From positions 1-64,000 of the forward strand of contig JAJFHQ010000066.1 in the NCBI GenBank assembly GCA_021775525.1: DNA of 64,000 nt, given 5' to 3'. Below, in pieces: positions 17,632 to 27,023 of this stretch. The number at the start of each line of letters is the position of its first letter. Position 1 is the stretch's first letter. Both the position numbers and the translations under genes were made by a program. Below the pieces are notes generated by a model, which worked only from the letters and a program-made list of their open reading frames with translations, made no database searches and was not told the DNA's origin. The stretch is from Hyphomicrobiales bacterium. GTDB lineage: Bacteria > Pseudomonadota > Alphaproteobacteria > Rhizobiales > Methyloligellaceae.

Positions 17632-17967
17632 TCAGGCGCTCTTCACGGCATTGTCAGAGCCCGTCTGGCGCCTTTCGCCTTCATCAGCAAGCTGGTTGAG
17701 GCATTGCAGGGCAGCATCGAGATGCTCAATCGCGGCCTCACCGCCCTCCAACCCATCGAACATGGTCGTCTGGGCCTTGGCCATATGGTCGGCGGCAGTT
17801 TCGCACATGCGCGCCAGTTGGGCGACAGTCGCGGCCTTCTCGGCACTGCCAGGGCCAATGCTTGCCTCGTTCGCCAGCCGCATTGCATTTTCAGCAGCAG
17901 TCGCGGTGGCTTCTTCGACGCTTTTTGAAAGTTCCTTTATGGACTTTGCTTTTTTCGCGCGCGCCAT
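17632..17967 (-). CDS. Hypothetical small helical protein
   Basis: 111 residues, MARAKKAKSIKELSKSVEEA..., rich in Ala and Glu and predicted all-helical; no signal peptide or membrane segment. It superficially resembles phasin-like or four-helix proteins but I recognise no family. An AAGGAGAC ribosome-binding site lies just before the ATG, supporting expression. It stands alone on the minus strand between the YmdB-like remnant and yebC. Confidence 0.6.
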   Translation of the reverse strand: MARAKKAKSIKELSKSVEEATATAAENAMRLANEASIGPGSAEKAATVAQLARMCETAADHMAKAQTTMFDGLEGGEAAIEHLDAALQCLNQLADEGERRQTGSDNAVKSA

Positions 17968-18167
17968 GCCAGTCTCCTTTGAAAAACGCGCTATCTGTCA
18001 TGCAGACCAGGCGCGGATCGTCCCTGAGCCTAGGCGAGAGATGGTAAACGTTTTGTTAACCATGAAACCTGCTCGCGCGCAGTAATTCAGGCAATCTGGA
18101 TTCTGATCGGGGCTGTCCTTATAAGGGGGGATGAATTGAAGGCGTTTGAGATAAGCGGAAACAGACA

Positions 18168-18914
18168 ATGGCCGGCCATTCCAAATTCAAGAATATTATG
18201 CACCGCAAGGGCGCGCAGGATAAAAAACGCGGAAAAATTTTCTCAAAGCTGGGGAAAGAGATTACCGTGGCGGCCAAGATGGGCACCCCCGACCCGGATA
18301 TGAACCCGCGCCTGCGAACCGCCATTCAAGCCGCCAAGGCGCAAAATATGCCCAATGCCAATATCGACCGGGCCATCAAGCGCTCCCAGGAAGCCGGCGG
18401 CGAGAATTACGAAGAAGTTCGCTATGAGGGATTCGGGGCAGGTGGCGTCGGCGTCATCGTCGAAACCCTCACCGACAACCGCAACCGGACGGCCGGTGAT
18501 GTGCGCTCGATCATGTCGAAGCATGGCGGCAACCTCGGCGAGACCGGTGCGGTCTCATTTATGTTCGACCGGGTGGGCGTTGTGGAATTCGGTGTGGCTG
18601 CAGGTTCTGCTGATGACGTTTTCGAGGCAGCCATCGAAGCCGGGGCCGATGATGTTGATTCCAACGATGACGGTCACAGCGTCTATTGCGATGCCGATTC
18701 CCTGCACGATGCCTCCAAGGCGCTTGAGGTAACCCTTGGCGCTCCCTTGAGTGCCGCCATCACGTGGCGGCCGCAAAACTCCATCGAGCTGGATGACAAG
18801 GCTGGTGAAACGCTGCTCAAGATGCTTGAGGCGCTGGAAGATTCAGACGACGTGCAGAGCGTCTATGCCAATTTTGAAGTCTCCGACGCAGTGATGGAAA
18901 AAATGGGCGCGTAA
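18168..18914 (+). CDS. yebC: YebC/PmpR-family protein
   Basis: 248 residues, the usual length. N-terminal [20 protein letters not shown] and [18 protein letters not shown], then [42 protein letters not shown] and a C-terminal three-domain fold ending VYANFEVSD. Family members act as DNA-binding regulators or as translation factors relieving stalling (TACO1-like). Its place before ruvC is conserved in many bacteria. Confidence 0.94.
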   Translation: MAGHSKFKNIMHRKGAQDKKRGKIFSKLGKEITVAAKMGTPDPDMNPRLRTAIQAAKAQNMPNANIDRAIKRSQEAGGENYEEVRYEGFGAGGVGVIVETLTDNRNRTAGDVRSIMSKHGGNLGETGAVSFMFDRVGVVEFGVAAGSADDVFEAAIEAGADDVDSNDDGHSVYCDADSLHDASKALEVTLGAPLSAAITWRPQNSIELDDKAGETLLKMLEALEDSDDVQSVYANFEVSDAVMEKMGA

Positions 18915-19076
18915 CGCGCCGTTTCTCGCCCCCTCCAGATACATGAAAACCACCTAGGCAATTATTGCCTATTTGCTTGACATTTTGCGAATCATCTTGC
19001 CAGCAAGGCAGGTTTTGATGTCTCGAAGACTCCGTTTTTCTCTCAAATACCCAGTAAAACTGCGGAAAAAACTCGG

Positions 19077-19091
19077 TTAAGTGTCCGTTAA
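19077..19091 (+). promoter_or_regulatory. CtrA-type site TTAA-N7-TTAA
   Basis: TTAAGTGTCCGTTAA fits the CtrA consensus of two TTAA half-sites seven bases apart, about 93 bases before the start of the outer-membrane protein. The same site, with the same 16-base distance to a second shared block GTCCCxAxATGAAACA (19107-19122), occurs before the second Omp gene at 37032-37046. The matching position and spacing suggest a real shared promoter. Confidence 0.6.
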
Positions 19092-19183
19092 ATACTAAAC
19101 CGCATAGTCCCAATATGAAACAGGTTCAGGCATCTGCCCGCCGATGCGGAGAGATGTATTGACTGCGAAATTGAGGGTATGTG

Positions 19184-19999
19184 ATGAAAAATTTCCGCAA
19201 AGCGATTGTTGTTGCAGCAGCCTTGGTGATGGGACAATCGGCGACCGCTAGCGCCGCTGATCTGTTGCCGCCACCGCCTGTGATGGAGCCCGTACCGATT
19301 CCAGAGCCGGTCCCGGTCCGTGATATTTACTTGCGGGGTTATATTGGCGCGACCGAACAGGAGGCTGATGATTTCACCAACGATGTCATTGCCGCCGGGA
19401 ATTTTTCGATCTTCAGCAAGGACTTCGACAGCTCGCCCTTCATCGGCTTCGGTGTTGGTATACGGCGTTCCGAGCGGCTCCGTTTCGATGTAACCGGTGA
19501 GTATCGCGCCAGGGCGACCTTCCATGGTATCGACAAAAACAACACCGCCTCTACGTCGAACGAATATTCGGGCCTAAAGTCGGATTGGCTGTTTCTCGCC
19601 AACGGGTATGTGGACCTGGGCACGCATCGCGGTTTCACACCCTATATCGGTGCGGGCGTGGGCGTGTCTGAAATCACCCTCGATAACTTTACGGATACAA
19701 ACGAGAACACAGGCGGTTTTCATTGGTCCGAGGATAATTCCGAATGGAATCTCGCCTGGGCGCTTCATGCAGGCTTTTCCTACGAGATCTCGAACGACCT
19801 GACATTTGATATGGGTTACCGTTTCAGCTATCTCGGAGACGGGGAGACCGGCAGCTTCCGGACCTATGACCCAACACCTTCCCCCAGCCCACTGAAGCTC
19901 GAAGACATCACCTCTCATGACGTGCATATCGGATTGCGCTGGAGCCTGGGCGGCGATGATTGCTGCGCCTCCGACGTGATGCCGGTTGCCTATAAATAA
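19184..19999 (+). CDS. Outer-membrane beta-barrel protein (Omp25-like)
   Basis: 271 residues with a signal peptide (KAIVVAAALVMGQSATASA-A), a Pro-rich linker (LLPPPPVMEPVPIPEP) and an eight-stranded barrel of the Omp25/OmpW-like class: DIYLRGYIG, FGVGIRRSERLRFDVTGEYR, GYVDLGTHRGFTPYIGAGVGVS, LHAGFSYEISNDLTFDMGYRF and HDVHIGLRWSL. Two cysteines near the end (DDCCASD) are unusual for such barrels. A GTG at 19181 directly precedes the chosen ATG. It is followed by a strong terminator. Confidence 0.88.
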   Translation: MKNFRKAIVVAAALVMGQSATASAADLLPPPPVMEPVPIPEPVPVRDIYLRGYIGATEQEADDFTNDVIAAGNFSIFSKDFDSSPFIGFGVGIRRSERLRFDVTGEYRARATFHGIDKNNTASTSNEYSGLKSDWLFLANGYVDLGTHRGFTPYIGAGVGVSEITLDNFTDTNENTGGFHWSEDNSEWNLAWALHAGFSYEISNDLTFDMGYRFSYLGDGETGSFRTYDPTPSPSPLKLEDITSHDVHIGLRWSLGGDDCCASDVMPVAYK

Positions 20000-20024
20000 C
20001 CAACTGCCGGTTTGAAATTTGCGA

Positions 20025-20057
20025 CCGGGTGCGGGAAAAACCGCACCCGGTTTTTTT
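20025..20057 (+). terminator. Intrinsic terminator after the Omp25-like gene
   Basis: Perfect 10-bp stem CCGGGTGCGG/CCGCACCCGG with loop GAAAAA, followed by seven T. It separates the Omp gene from the ruvC operon. Confidence 0.95.
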
Positions 20058-20167
20058 ATGAACCAAGCCGAACGAAACGGGAACTACACCGTTAACCCCT
20101 CTCGTGGCACACTGCCGAAGTGATTCGTTCCGGGTTTGTCCCGTTTCAAAATCCCGCGGGGGTTGGC

Positions 20168-20671
20168 TTGAACAGTTCCATTCGCATCATCGGCATTGAT
20201 CCGGGTCTTCGGCACACCGGCTGGGGGGTCATTGAAAGTGACGGCAACCGGCTCGGGTATATCGCGAGTGGCACCGTGACCTCGAAGGCCAGGGCACAAC
20301 TCGCCCACAGGCTGTTGGAATTGTTCGAGGGGCTTTCCCAGGTGCTGTCCCAATGGGAGCCCGCCGAAGCTGCCGTGGAGAACACTTTCGTCAACAAGGA
20401 TGCCTCCGCCACTTTGAAATTGGGACAGGCGCGGGGCATTGCCCTCGTGACACCAGCCCTGTCGGGATTGACCGTTGCCGAGTATGCGCCCAACCAGGTC
20501 AAAAAGACGGTTGTTGGCGCGGGCCATGCGGGCAAGGAGCAGATCGCTGCCATGATCGGGCACCTGCTGCCCAAGGCGTCCCCACAAACAGAAGACGAGG
20601 CCGACGCGCTGGCCATTGCCATTACCCACGCCCATCATCGGTCTTGGAAAGTGCTGGAGGCGGCGGAATGA
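20168..20671 (+). CDS. ruvC: Holliday junction resolvase RuvC
   Basis: 167 residues from a TTG at 20168 ([19 protein letters not shown]). Catalytic acidic residues are seen in [14 protein letters not shown] (Glu) and the C-terminal [10 protein letters not shown]. RuvC cuts Holliday junctions in the RuvABC complex. The start is uncertain: a GTG at 20120 adds 16 residues without family similarity, while the TTG has GGGGG seven bases upstream. The stop overlaps the ruvA start (ATGA). Confidence 0.93.
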   Translation: MNSSIRIIGIDPGLRHTGWGVIESDGNRLGYIASGTVTSKARAQLAHRLLELFEGLSQVLSQWEPAEAAVENTFVNKDASATLKLGQARGIALVTPALSGLTVAEYAPNQVKKTVVGAGHAGKEQIAAMIGHLLPKASPQTEDEADALAIAITHAHHRSWKVLEAAE

Positions 20672-21288
20672 TCGGCAAGCTCAAGGGAATCCTCGACGCG
20701 ATTGGTGACGACTGGGTTCTGCTGGACGTGAACGGTGTCTGCTACGAAGTGCACTGCTCGCCGCGCACACTGGGTGCCATGCCGCAGATTGGCGAGGCTG
20801 CGACGCTTTCCATCGAAACTCACGTGCGCGAAACCGAGATCCGCCTGTTTGGCTTTGCGACCGATGCGGAACGGGCCTGGTTCCGGCTTCTTCAAAGCGT
20901 GCAGGGTGTCGGCGCCAAGGTGGCATTGGCCGTGCTCGGCACGCTTTCACCCCAGGATCTTGCCAACGCGGTCGCCCTGCAGGACAAGGCGCAAGTGTCA
21001 CGCTCGCCCGGTGTTGGCCCCAAGGTCGCCCAGCGCATCGTGTCTGAGCTGAAAGATAAAATCCCGGACATGGTGCTGTCAGGACAGCCGGGTGCCGCGC
21101 TGTCTGCCGTTGGTGAGGGGCCGGTTCCCGACGCGCCTGCCGCCGCTGATGCGGTCTCGGCGCTGACCAATCTTGGATATGCGCAAGCTCAGGCGAGCGC
21201 AGCGGTTGCCGTTGCATTTCGCAAAGCAGGCGAGGGCAGCGAGACGGCTGAACTTATCCGGCTCGGGTTGAAGGAGCTGGCGGGATGA
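20668..21288 (+). CDS. ruvA: Holliday junction helicase subunit RuvA
   Basis: 206 residues: N-terminal OB domain ([30 protein letters not shown]), helix-hairpin-helix pair ([18 protein letters not shown] and [22 protein letters not shown]), a linker and the C-terminal RuvB-binding domain ending [13 protein letters not shown]. RuvA tetramers hold the junction for RuvB. The final nine or so codons are copied in the chimeric frame at 21773-21889. It overlaps the next gene by four bases. Confidence 0.95.
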   Translation: MIGKLKGILDAIGDDWVLLDVNGVCYEVHCSPRTLGAMPQIGEAATLSIETHVRETEIRLFGFATDAERAWFRLLQSVQGVGAKVALAVLGTLSPQDLANAVALQDKAQVSRSPGVGPKVAQRIVSELKDKIPDMVLSGQPGAALSAVGEGPVPDAPAAADAVSALTNLGYAQAQASAAVAVAFRKAGEGSETAELIRLGLKELAG

Positions 21289-21776
21289 CCAGGATAAAGT
21301 CTGAACGTGTTCGCGCCCTACTGATATTCCTGACATTCGCACTCATCGGGCCGCTGGTGGGATGCATCATATTCGGTCTCGCCGGGTCGACTTTTCTCGC
21401 CCCCATGATCAACCCCCAAAGGGTCACCGATGGAACGATGTTCATCTATATATTCATCATGGCCTTTTTGTTCGGCGCCATACCGGCGCTCGTTTCCGGT
21501 GCTCTCATGGCCTTCAAATATCTGAAGCGCGGTTATTTTCGTGCCCGCTCCGCGGTTTTCGCGGCGTTCGCATCGTCCGGACTGGTAGGGCCGGCCTATC
21601 ATTTTTACGCTGGTAATAAGCCCACAGGTGATGACCTCGTAACTTCGATATTGGTGGCCTACCTGACGGTTGGCCCGGTGGCCGCAATTTGCGGATTCTT
21701 GAGTCAAAGAGCAGCACGGCATTTGCGTCTGATTGAGTCTCCTGAAATGTCTCGCGATGCAGAGTTGGGCACATGA
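21285..21776 (+). CDS. 4-TM membrane protein inserted between ruvA and ruvB (copy 1)
   Basis: 163 residues with four predicted membrane segments ([20 protein letters not shown], the [21 protein letters not shown] region, [35 protein letters not shown]) and a charged tail. No family recognised. Its ATG overlaps the ruvA stop. A second protein of similar size and layout lies at 21886-22374; [13 protein letters not shown] there resembles [13 protein letters not shown] here, suggesting distant paralogy. Synteny in relatives usually has ruvA directly before ruvB, so this is an insertion. Confidence 0.7.
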   Translation: MTRIKSERVRALLIFLTFALIGPLVGCIIFGLAGSTFLAPMINPQRVTDGTMFIYIFIMAFLFGAIPALVSGALMAFKYLKRGYFRARSAVFAAFASSGLVGPAYHFYAGNKPTGDDLVTSILVAYLTVGPVAAICGFLSQRAARHLRLIESPEMSRDAELGT

Positions 21777-21889
21777 CTGACCGCCCTGTGGAAATGGCGC
21801 ACCAGTGCGATGACGAGGCGGACACATCGCTCCGGCCGCAGAAGCATCTTAAACTCATCCGGCTGGGGCTGAAGGAGTTGTCGGGATGA
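21773..21889 (+). pseudogene. Chimeric 38-codon frame: ruvB start fused to ruvA end
   Basis: Codons 1-23 read [20 protein letters not shown] plus RPQ, matching the true RuvB start [20 protein letters not shown]; the rest, [13 protein letters not shown], matches the RuvA end [13 protein letters not shown]. It is a junction scar of a tandem duplication of a [membrane gene + ruvB 5' end] unit next to a ruvA 3' end. It overlaps the stop before it and the start after it by ATGA, so it keeps translational coupling through the operon. Most substitutions are conservative, so some selection on reading frame or coupling is possible. Confidence 0.85.
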
Positions 21890-22374
21890 ATATGGCAAAA
21901 ATTCAAAACCTCAGAGCTGCAGCAATCACATTCATGGTCTATCTGCTGCTTCCAGTTTTAATTCTGACGTTGCTTACGCTGATAATATGGATCAGTAATT
22001 TGCTATCCGGGCATTTTGGACTTCTTGAAATCCTGGGACTGTTGCCCGGCATAATGACGTATATGTTCAGGTTGATTGGAAACACACTCGCCATATCAGG
22101 TGCCCTATTCGCAGTGTATTTTGGACTTCGGGTCCTGGCGAAGCCTTGCTTTGACCGAGTAGAGGCCGCGCTTGTTGCGTCCGCTGTTCCACTGATCTCG
22201 ATAGTAGCAGTCGACCTTTGCCACTTCCCTACTATGACGCTGCCTACCTCAATAATGAGTTTGGCTTCGGTTGAAACAGTTGTCGGTCTTTTGGCGTCGT
22301 TGGCTAGTGTCCTTTTCTGCCGCCATGTGTTGGTAAGGGCCGGTGTTTTATGCAAGCAAGAGACCATCTCATGA
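21886..22374 (+). CDS. 4-TM membrane protein inserted between ruvA and ruvB (copy 2)
   Basis: 162 residues beginning [20 protein letters not shown], with four to five hydrophobic segments ([20 protein letters not shown], the [17 protein letters not shown] region, [28 protein letters not shown]). No family recognised. It lies between the chimeric frame and ruvB, overlapping both by four bases. Its sequence has diverged widely from copy 1 while the flanking ruv fragments remain alike, which is odd for a simple recent duplication. Confidence 0.65.
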   Translation: MNMAKIQNLRAAAITFMVYLLLPVLILTLLTLIIWISNLLSGHFGLLEILGLLPGIMTYMFRLIGNTLAISGALFAVYFGLRVLAKPCFDRVEAALVASAVPLISIVAVDLCHFPTMTLPTSIMSLASVETVVGLLASLASVLFCRHVLVRAGVLCKQETIS

Positions 22375-23420
22375 GCGACCGTCCCGTGGAAATGACACGT
22401 CAAAGCAACGACGAAGCGGACACAAGTCTCCGCCCGCAGACGCTTGGCGAATTCATCGGCCAGAAGCGCGCCTGCGAAAATCTGAAAGTTTTCATCGAGG
22501 CGGCGAAGTCGCGGGCCGAGGCGCTCGACCATGTGCTGTTCGCAGGTCCTCCGGGGCTGGGCAAGACCACGCTGGCACAGATCGTCTCGCGCGAGCTTGG
22601 TGTCAATTTCCGGGCCACCTCCGGTCCTGTCATTGCCAAGGCCGGCGATCTGGCGGCACTCCTGACCAACCTTGAAGACCGCGATGTACTGTTCATCGAT
22701 GAAATTCACCGGCTCAACCCGGCCGTGGAGGAAATCCTCTATCCGGCCATGGAGGACTTCCAGCTTGATCTCATTATCGGCGAGGGACCGGCGGCGCGCT
22801 CGGTGCGTATCGATCTGGCGAAGTTCACACTCATAGGCGCAACTACTCGGACCGGGCTTCTAACCACGCCTCTGCGAGACCGTTTCGGCATCCCCGTCCG
22901 GCTCAATTTCTACGAGACCGACGAGCTTGAAGAAATCGTGCGCCGCGGCGCGCGCGTGCTTTCTCTTCCCATGAGCGACGATGGCGCCCGCGAAGTGGCC
23001 AAGCGTTCGCGCGGTACACCGCGCATCGCCGGGCGTCTGCTGAGGCGCGTGCGGGACTTTGCAGCCCATGAAGGCGCTGATCTCGTCGATGCCAAAGTAG
23101 CAGACAAGGCCCTGCGAATGCTGGAAGTGGATGCGCGCGGGCTCGATGCGCTGGATCATCGTTATCTCAGATGTATTGCCGAGAATTACGGCGGCGGGCC
23201 TGTCGGAATCGAGACAATTTCAGCCGCCTTGTCGGAACCCCGCGACGCGCTGGAGGAAATCATCGAACCTTATCTACTGCAGCAGGGCTTTATCTCCCGC
23301 ACGCCGCGTGGGCGCATGCTTACGCCTCATTCCTTTGCTCATATTGGCCTCAACGCTCCAAAAGGGTTTGAAGGCGCGCAGGCGACGCTGTTTGAGGATG
23401 ACCAAGAGTCGAAAGATTGA
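22371..23420 (+). CDS. ruvB: Holliday junction helicase ATPase RuvB
   Basis: 349 residues from the ATG at 22371, which overlaps the upstream stop. AAA+ motifs: Walker [13 protein letters not shown], Walker [13 protein letters not shown], sensor 1 GATTRTGLL, arginine finger region [10 protein letters not shown], and a C-terminal winged helix ([13 protein letters not shown]). It drives branch migration with RuvA. An upstream ATG at 22350 (MQARDHL) lies in the preceding gene and is unlikely. The stop overlaps the next start (TTGA). Confidence 0.96.
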   Translation: MSDRPVEMTRQSNDEADTSLRPQTLGEFIGQKRACENLKVFIEAAKSRAEALDHVLFAGPPGLGKTTLAQIVSRELGVNFRATSGPVIAKAGDLAALLTNLEDRDVLFIDEIHRLNPAVEEILYPAMEDFQLDLIIGEGPAARSVRIDLAKFTLIGATTRTGLLTTPLRDRFGIPVRLNFYETDELEEIVRRGARVLSLPMSDDGAREVAKRSRGTPRIAGRLLRRVRDFAAHEGADLVDAKVADKALRMLEVDARGLDALDHRYLRCIAENYGGGPVGIETISAALSEPRDALEEIIEPYLLQQGFISRTPRGRMLTPHSFAHIGLNAPKGFEGAQATLFEDDQESKD

Positions 23421-24325
23421 TCACCCGCCGCGGATTTCTCAAAGGATTTGGTGCACTGTTCATCGCCGGGCTCGGCCTGGGCGGCTATGCCTTCGGCATT
23501 GAGCCCGTGCTGCGCATGAACGTTACCCGCTATCGCCTGTCGCCGCCTCGCTGGCCACGGGATTTCAAACTCAAAATTGCGGTCCTCGCAGACGTCCATG
23601 CCTGCGAGCCGTGGATGCCAATGAAGCGCATCGAAGACATTGTCGAGGCGACCAATGCGCTGGAGGCAGATATCATTCTTATGCTGGGTGACTATGTCAG
23701 CGGCATGCGCTTTGTCTCCGGGGATGTTCATCCTGACGATTGGTCGGCAGCTTTTGCAAGTTTGAAGGCACCGCTCGGCGTTCATGCCATTTTGGGCAAT
23801 CATGATTGGTGGGAAGACAAATCCGCACAATTGAACAAGAGGGGGCCGACGATTGCCCGCAGAGCGCTGGAGAATGTCGGCATCCCCGTCTATGAAAATG
23901 ATGTTGTCCGGCTGGAACACAACGGCCGTACATTCTGGCTCGCCGGTCTCGGCGATCAGATTGCCTTTTTGTCCCGCAACAGATTTGGCCGCGGCAGACT
24001 TCTTGGCGTCGATGATCTCCCCGGTACCTTAAAGCAGGTCACAGACGATGCTCCGGTCATCCTGCTGGCTCATGAGCCTGATATTTTCCCGCAAGTGCCT
24101 GATCGGGTCTCGCTCACGCTTTCCGGGCATACCCATGGAGGCCAGGTTCGCCTGTTTGGTTATGCCCCCGTGGTTCCTTCCCGGTTCGGAAACCGTTTTG
24201 CCTATGGGCATGTGATAGAGGATACCAGGCATCTGATTGTTTCGGGTGGCTTGGGTATGAGCATCATGCCGGTTCGCTTCGGATCGCCGCCGGAAATTGT
24301 CATGATTGAACTTGGCGACGCTTGA
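23417..24325 (+). CDS. Exported metallophosphoesterase (YaeI-like)
   Basis: 302 residues with a twin-arginine-like start ([19 protein letters not shown]) and calcineurin-like metal motifs: [38 protein letters not shown] and [10 protein letters not shown]. The start is a TTG overlapping the ruvB stop. YaeI-type enzymes act on lipid or nucleotide phosphodiesters outside the cytoplasm; UDP-diacylglucosamine-like or phospholipid substrates are possible but unproven. It is embedded between ruvB and the tol operon. Confidence 0.85.
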   Translation: MITRRGFLKGFGALFIAGLGLGGYAFGIEPVLRMNVTRYRLSPPRWPRDFKLKIAVLADVHACEPWMPMKRIEDIVEATNALEADIILMLGDYVSGMRFVSGDVHPDDWSAAFASLKAPLGVHAILGNHDWWEDKSAQLNKRGPTIARRALENVGIPVYENDVVRLEHNGRTFWLAGLGDQIAFLSRNRFGRGRLLGVDDLPGTLKQVTDDAPVILLAHEPDIFPQVPDRVSLTLSGHTHGGQVRLFGYAPVVPSRFGNRFAYGHVIEDTRHLIVSGGLGMSIMPVRFGSPPEIVMIELGDA

Positions 24326-24342
24326 GATACATAGATGGCGCT

Positions 24343-24825
24343 ATGACGGAAGATAATAATAACGGAAAGGCATGGCCCAACCTCGCTGGCCGCATCGAGG
24401 GAGCCAAACACGTCCTCCCCGTTCGCGTCTACCATGAAGACACCGATTTCACCGGCCTTGTCTACCACGCCAATTACCTGAAATTCTGCGAGCGCGGGCG
24501 CTCTGATTTTGTGCGCCTGTCGGGCATCAGCCAGACAGACCTGTTTGACGGGGAAGGTGAAAAAGAACCCGCCGCCTTCGTCGTGCGGCACATGGATGTG
24601 GATTTTCTGAAACCCGCCCGCATGAATGACGTGCTGGAAGTCGTGACCGGCGTGGCGGAACTCGGCGGGGCCACCATGACCCTGCTGCAGGAAGTGACGC
24701 GCGATGGTGTTGTGCTGTGCCGCATCGTCGTGAAGATCGTGCTGATCTCTCAATCGGGGAAACCCAGGCGTTTGGGAGAACTTGTCCGGAACGCATTGAA
24801 AGCTTTTGTTAACCAAGAAAGCTGA
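24343..24825 (+). CDS. ybgC: Tol-Pal-associated acyl-CoA thioesterase
   Basis: 160 residues of the hotdog fold, with the catalytic Asp/Tyr-His-Ala-Asn region YHEDTDFTGLVYHANYLKF and CERGRSDFVR. It hydrolyses acyl-CoA or acyl-ACP and is the usual first gene of the tol-pal cluster. I chose the ATG at 24343 over an upstream TTG at 24322. A 164-base gap with no gene separates it from tolQ and may hold a promoter. Confidence 0.93.
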   Translation: MTEDNNNGKAWPNLAGRIEGAKHVLPVRVYHEDTDFTGLVYHANYLKFCERGRSDFVRLSGISQTDLFDGEGEKEPAAFVVRHMDVDFLKPARMNDVLEVVTGVAELGGATMTLLQEVTRDGVVLCRIVVKIVLISQSGKPRRLGELVRNALKAFVNQES

Positions 24826-24989
24826 CCCTCTCACACAAGACATGTTTTTCCGGCGTTGGGTCTCCCCGTCCGCTGAATTTATGCATCACGAGTCCTAAGT
24901 TTCGTCACAAACAGCCCCCACATCTCATGGTGCGAGATGCGCATGAGCCGGGGGAGCCAATGCGCGAAGGATAGCCAGCGGGCACCCCT

Positions 24990-25703
24990 ATGAATCCGGC
25001 TGAAATCACCAAATCTGCGGCACCGACGCTCAAGGCCGATCTGTCGGTGCTCTCCCTGTTCCTGGAGGCCCACATCGTTGTGCAGATCGTGATGCTGGGT
25101 CTTCTTCTGGCATCGGTCTGGAGCTGGGCCATCATCGCGGAAAAAATGCTGCTGCTCCGGCGCACGCGGAGCGAGACCGACAGCTTCGAGCAGGTGTTCT
25201 GGTCCGGCCAGTCGCTTGAAGAGCTGTATCAGACCATCGGTCCGCGCCCGGCCCGTTCCATGGCGGCGCTGTTCGTCGCGGCCATGCGCGAATGGAAGCG
25301 CTCGGTGGAATCAACCCCCAAACCGCTGGCTGGTTTGCAGATGCGTGTGGAGAAGGTGCTGGACGTGGCGCTCTCGCGCGAGATCGACCGGCTGGAGCGG
25401 CGTTTGCTGTTTTTGGCGACCGTGGGTTCGACAGCCCCCTTTATCGGCCTGTTCGGCACCGTGTGGGGCATCATGAATGCATTCCAGGCCATTGCCGCAG
25501 CCAAGAGCACAAACCTGTCCGTCGTCGCCCCCGGCATCGCCGAGGCGCTGTTCGCTACAGCGCTGGGGCTGCTGGCGGCAATCCCGGCCGTCATCTTCTA
25601 CAACAAGTTCACCCATGAAGTGTCGCGCCACGCGCAGCGGCTTGAGAGTTTTGCCGACGAGTTCTCCGCGATCCTGTCGCGTCAGATGGATGCAAGGGGT
25701 TAG
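24990..25703 (+). CDS. tolQ: Tol-Pal proton channel subunit TolQ
   Basis: 237 residues: first membrane segment at about 28-52 (VVQIVMLGLLLASVWSWAII), a cytoplasmic loop with AMREWKRS, then two helices with the channel signature (FLATVGSTAPFIGLFGTVWGI and GIAEALFATALGLLAAIPAV). With TolR it uses the proton gradient to energise TolA during outer-membrane constriction at division. It is followed six bases later by tolR. Confidence 0.96.
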   Translation: MNPAEITKSAAPTLKADLSVLSLFLEAHIVVQIVMLGLLLASVWSWAIIAEKMLLLRRTRSETDSFEQVFWSGQSLEELYQTIGPRPARSMAALFVAAMREWKRSVESTPKPLAGLQMRVEKVLDVALSREIDRLERRLLFLATVGSTAPFIGLFGTVWGIMNAFQAIAAAKSTNLSVVAPGIAEALFATALGLLAAIPAVIFYNKFTHEVSRHAQRLESFADEFSAILSRQMDARG

Positions 25704-25709
25704 AGCGCC

Positions 25710-26156
25710 ATGGGTGTGATGTTCGGCAGCGGGTATATCAGGCGGCGCTCGCGCTCAGGCCGCAATTACCAGCCCATGAGCGAAATCAACGTGACGCCCT
25801 TTGTGGATGTCATGCTGGTGCTGCTGATCATATTTATGGTGACAGCACCATTGTTGACAGTGGGTGTGCCAATCGACCTGCCCAAGTCGGATGCAAAGCA
25901 GCTTGAGGGCGACAAGGAACCGCTCACCATCTCGGTCACAGAAAAGGGCACGGTTTTCCTGCAGGAAACTGAAATCCCGCTAGCCGAAATTGTGCCCAAA
26001 CTCGTTGCTATAACCAAGAGCGGATATGAAGAGCGGATTTTTGTTCGCGGTGATCGCGCCACCAGTTACGGCACCATCATGAAGGTGATGGGGACCATCG
26101 CCGCGGCGGGATTCAGCCGTATTGCGCTCGTAACCGAAATCGAGAAGGGACGCTAG
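25710..26156 (+). CDS. tolR: Tol-Pal proton channel subunit TolR
   Basis: 148 residues. One membrane helix with the essential Asp in INVTPFVDVMLVLLIIFMV, followed by the periplasmic ExbD/TolR domain (LPKSDAKQL, ISVTEKGTVFL, IFVRGDRATSYGTIMKVMG, IALVTEI). The N-terminus is Arg-rich. It partners TolQ. Confidence 0.95.
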   Translation: MGVMFGSGYIRRRSRSGRNYQPMSEINVTPFVDVMLVLLIIFMVTAPLLTVGVPIDLPKSDAKQLEGDKEPLTISVTEKGTVFLQETEIPLAEIVPKLVAITKSGYEERIFVRGDRATSYGTIMKVMGTIAAAGFSRIALVTEIEKGR

Positions 26157-26171
26157 AGCTTAGCAAAACCC

Positions 26172-27023
26172 ATGCGCAGGGGCCTGATCATATCACTTGT
26201 ACTGCATCTGCTGATCCTGGTGTCAGCGGTTGCCGTATTCCCGTTCTCGGGTGACAGGCTTGCCACCAAGCCCACGCCCTTGCCGGTGGATCTGGTGACC
26301 CAGGCGGAGCTGACGAAAATCAAGGCTGGGCAGCGCAAGGCAAAGGCTGAAGCAGCCAAGGTACAAAAGAAGCCGGAGCCGGTAAAGAAGGCCGAGCAGA
26401 AACCCAAGCCCACAAAGGTCAAATCGGTGAAGGCGCCGGTACCGAAACCAAAGCCAAAAAAGATCGTGAAGGCGAAGCTCAAACCCAAGCCAAAACCAAA
26501 AAAGGTCGTCACGAAGAAAAAGCCCAAGCCGAAGAAGGTTGCGGCCAAGCCCAAACCGAAGCCGAAACCCGTGGTCAGGAAACAAAAAGACTTCGACCCG
26601 GACAATATCGCCGCGCTTTTGAACAAAGTGCCGGATGGGGGTCAGACATCACAGGCCGCTCTCGAGGCGAAGGAACTGCTTGAGCCTGCAAAAGGGCGCT
26701 TCAACGGGCGCGACACCGCCATGACGTTTAACGAGATCGATGCGCTGCGCGCCAAAATTTCCCAATGCTGGAACCCGCCCGTGGGCGGTCTGGGCGCCGA
26801 GGCCATCAAAGTGAAGCTGCGCTTGCGGCTGCGGGAGGACGGCGTGCTTTCACGTGAACCGGAAGTTGTGAACCGGGAAGGGTCGCCATTTTTCGTGGCC
26901 GCGGCCGATGCGGCGGTGCGGGCCGTCATGCTGTGCCAGCCTTATGAATTGCCCGCGAGGAAATATGCCATGTGGCGCGATATGATCCTGAATTTTGATC
27001 CCAAAGAGATGTTTGGCGGATGA
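26172..27023 (+). CDS. tolA: TolA-like protein with Lys/Pro-rich linker
   Basis: 283 residues: a single N-terminal membrane helix ([20 protein letters not shown]), a long Lys/Pro/Ala-rich linker (about 50-140, with PKPKPKK-type repeats) and a C-terminal TonB/TolA-like domain ([47 protein letters not shown]). The linker is Pro-rich rather than the Ala-rich helix of enteric TolA, more like TonB. It links the TolQR motor to Pal/TolB. Its stop overlaps the tolB start. Confidence 0.88.
   Translation: MRRGLIISLVLHLLILVSAVAVFPFSGDRLATKPTPLPVDLVTQAELTKIKAGQRKAKAEAAKVQKKPEPVKKAEQKPKPTKVKSVKAPVPKPKPKKIVKAKLKPKPKPKKVVTKKKPKPKKVAAKPKPKPKPVVRKQKDFDPDNIAALLNKVPDGGQTSQAALEAKELLEPAKGRFNGRDTAMTFNEIDALRAKISQCWNPPVGGLGAEAIKVKLRLRLREDGVLSREPEVVNREGSPFFVAAADAAVRAVMLCQPYELPARKYAMWRDMILNFDPKEMFGG

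Noticed and set aside
18033-18056. TAAA-N7-TTAA half-match to a CtrA site before yebC
   Set aside because: One half-site is altered and the second block seen at the two Omp genes is absent.
21939-22709. 256-codon minus-strand frame across the second membrane gene and the ruvB start
   Set aside because: It overlaps ruvB antisense and has no ribosome-binding site; ruvB and the coupling overlaps explain the region.
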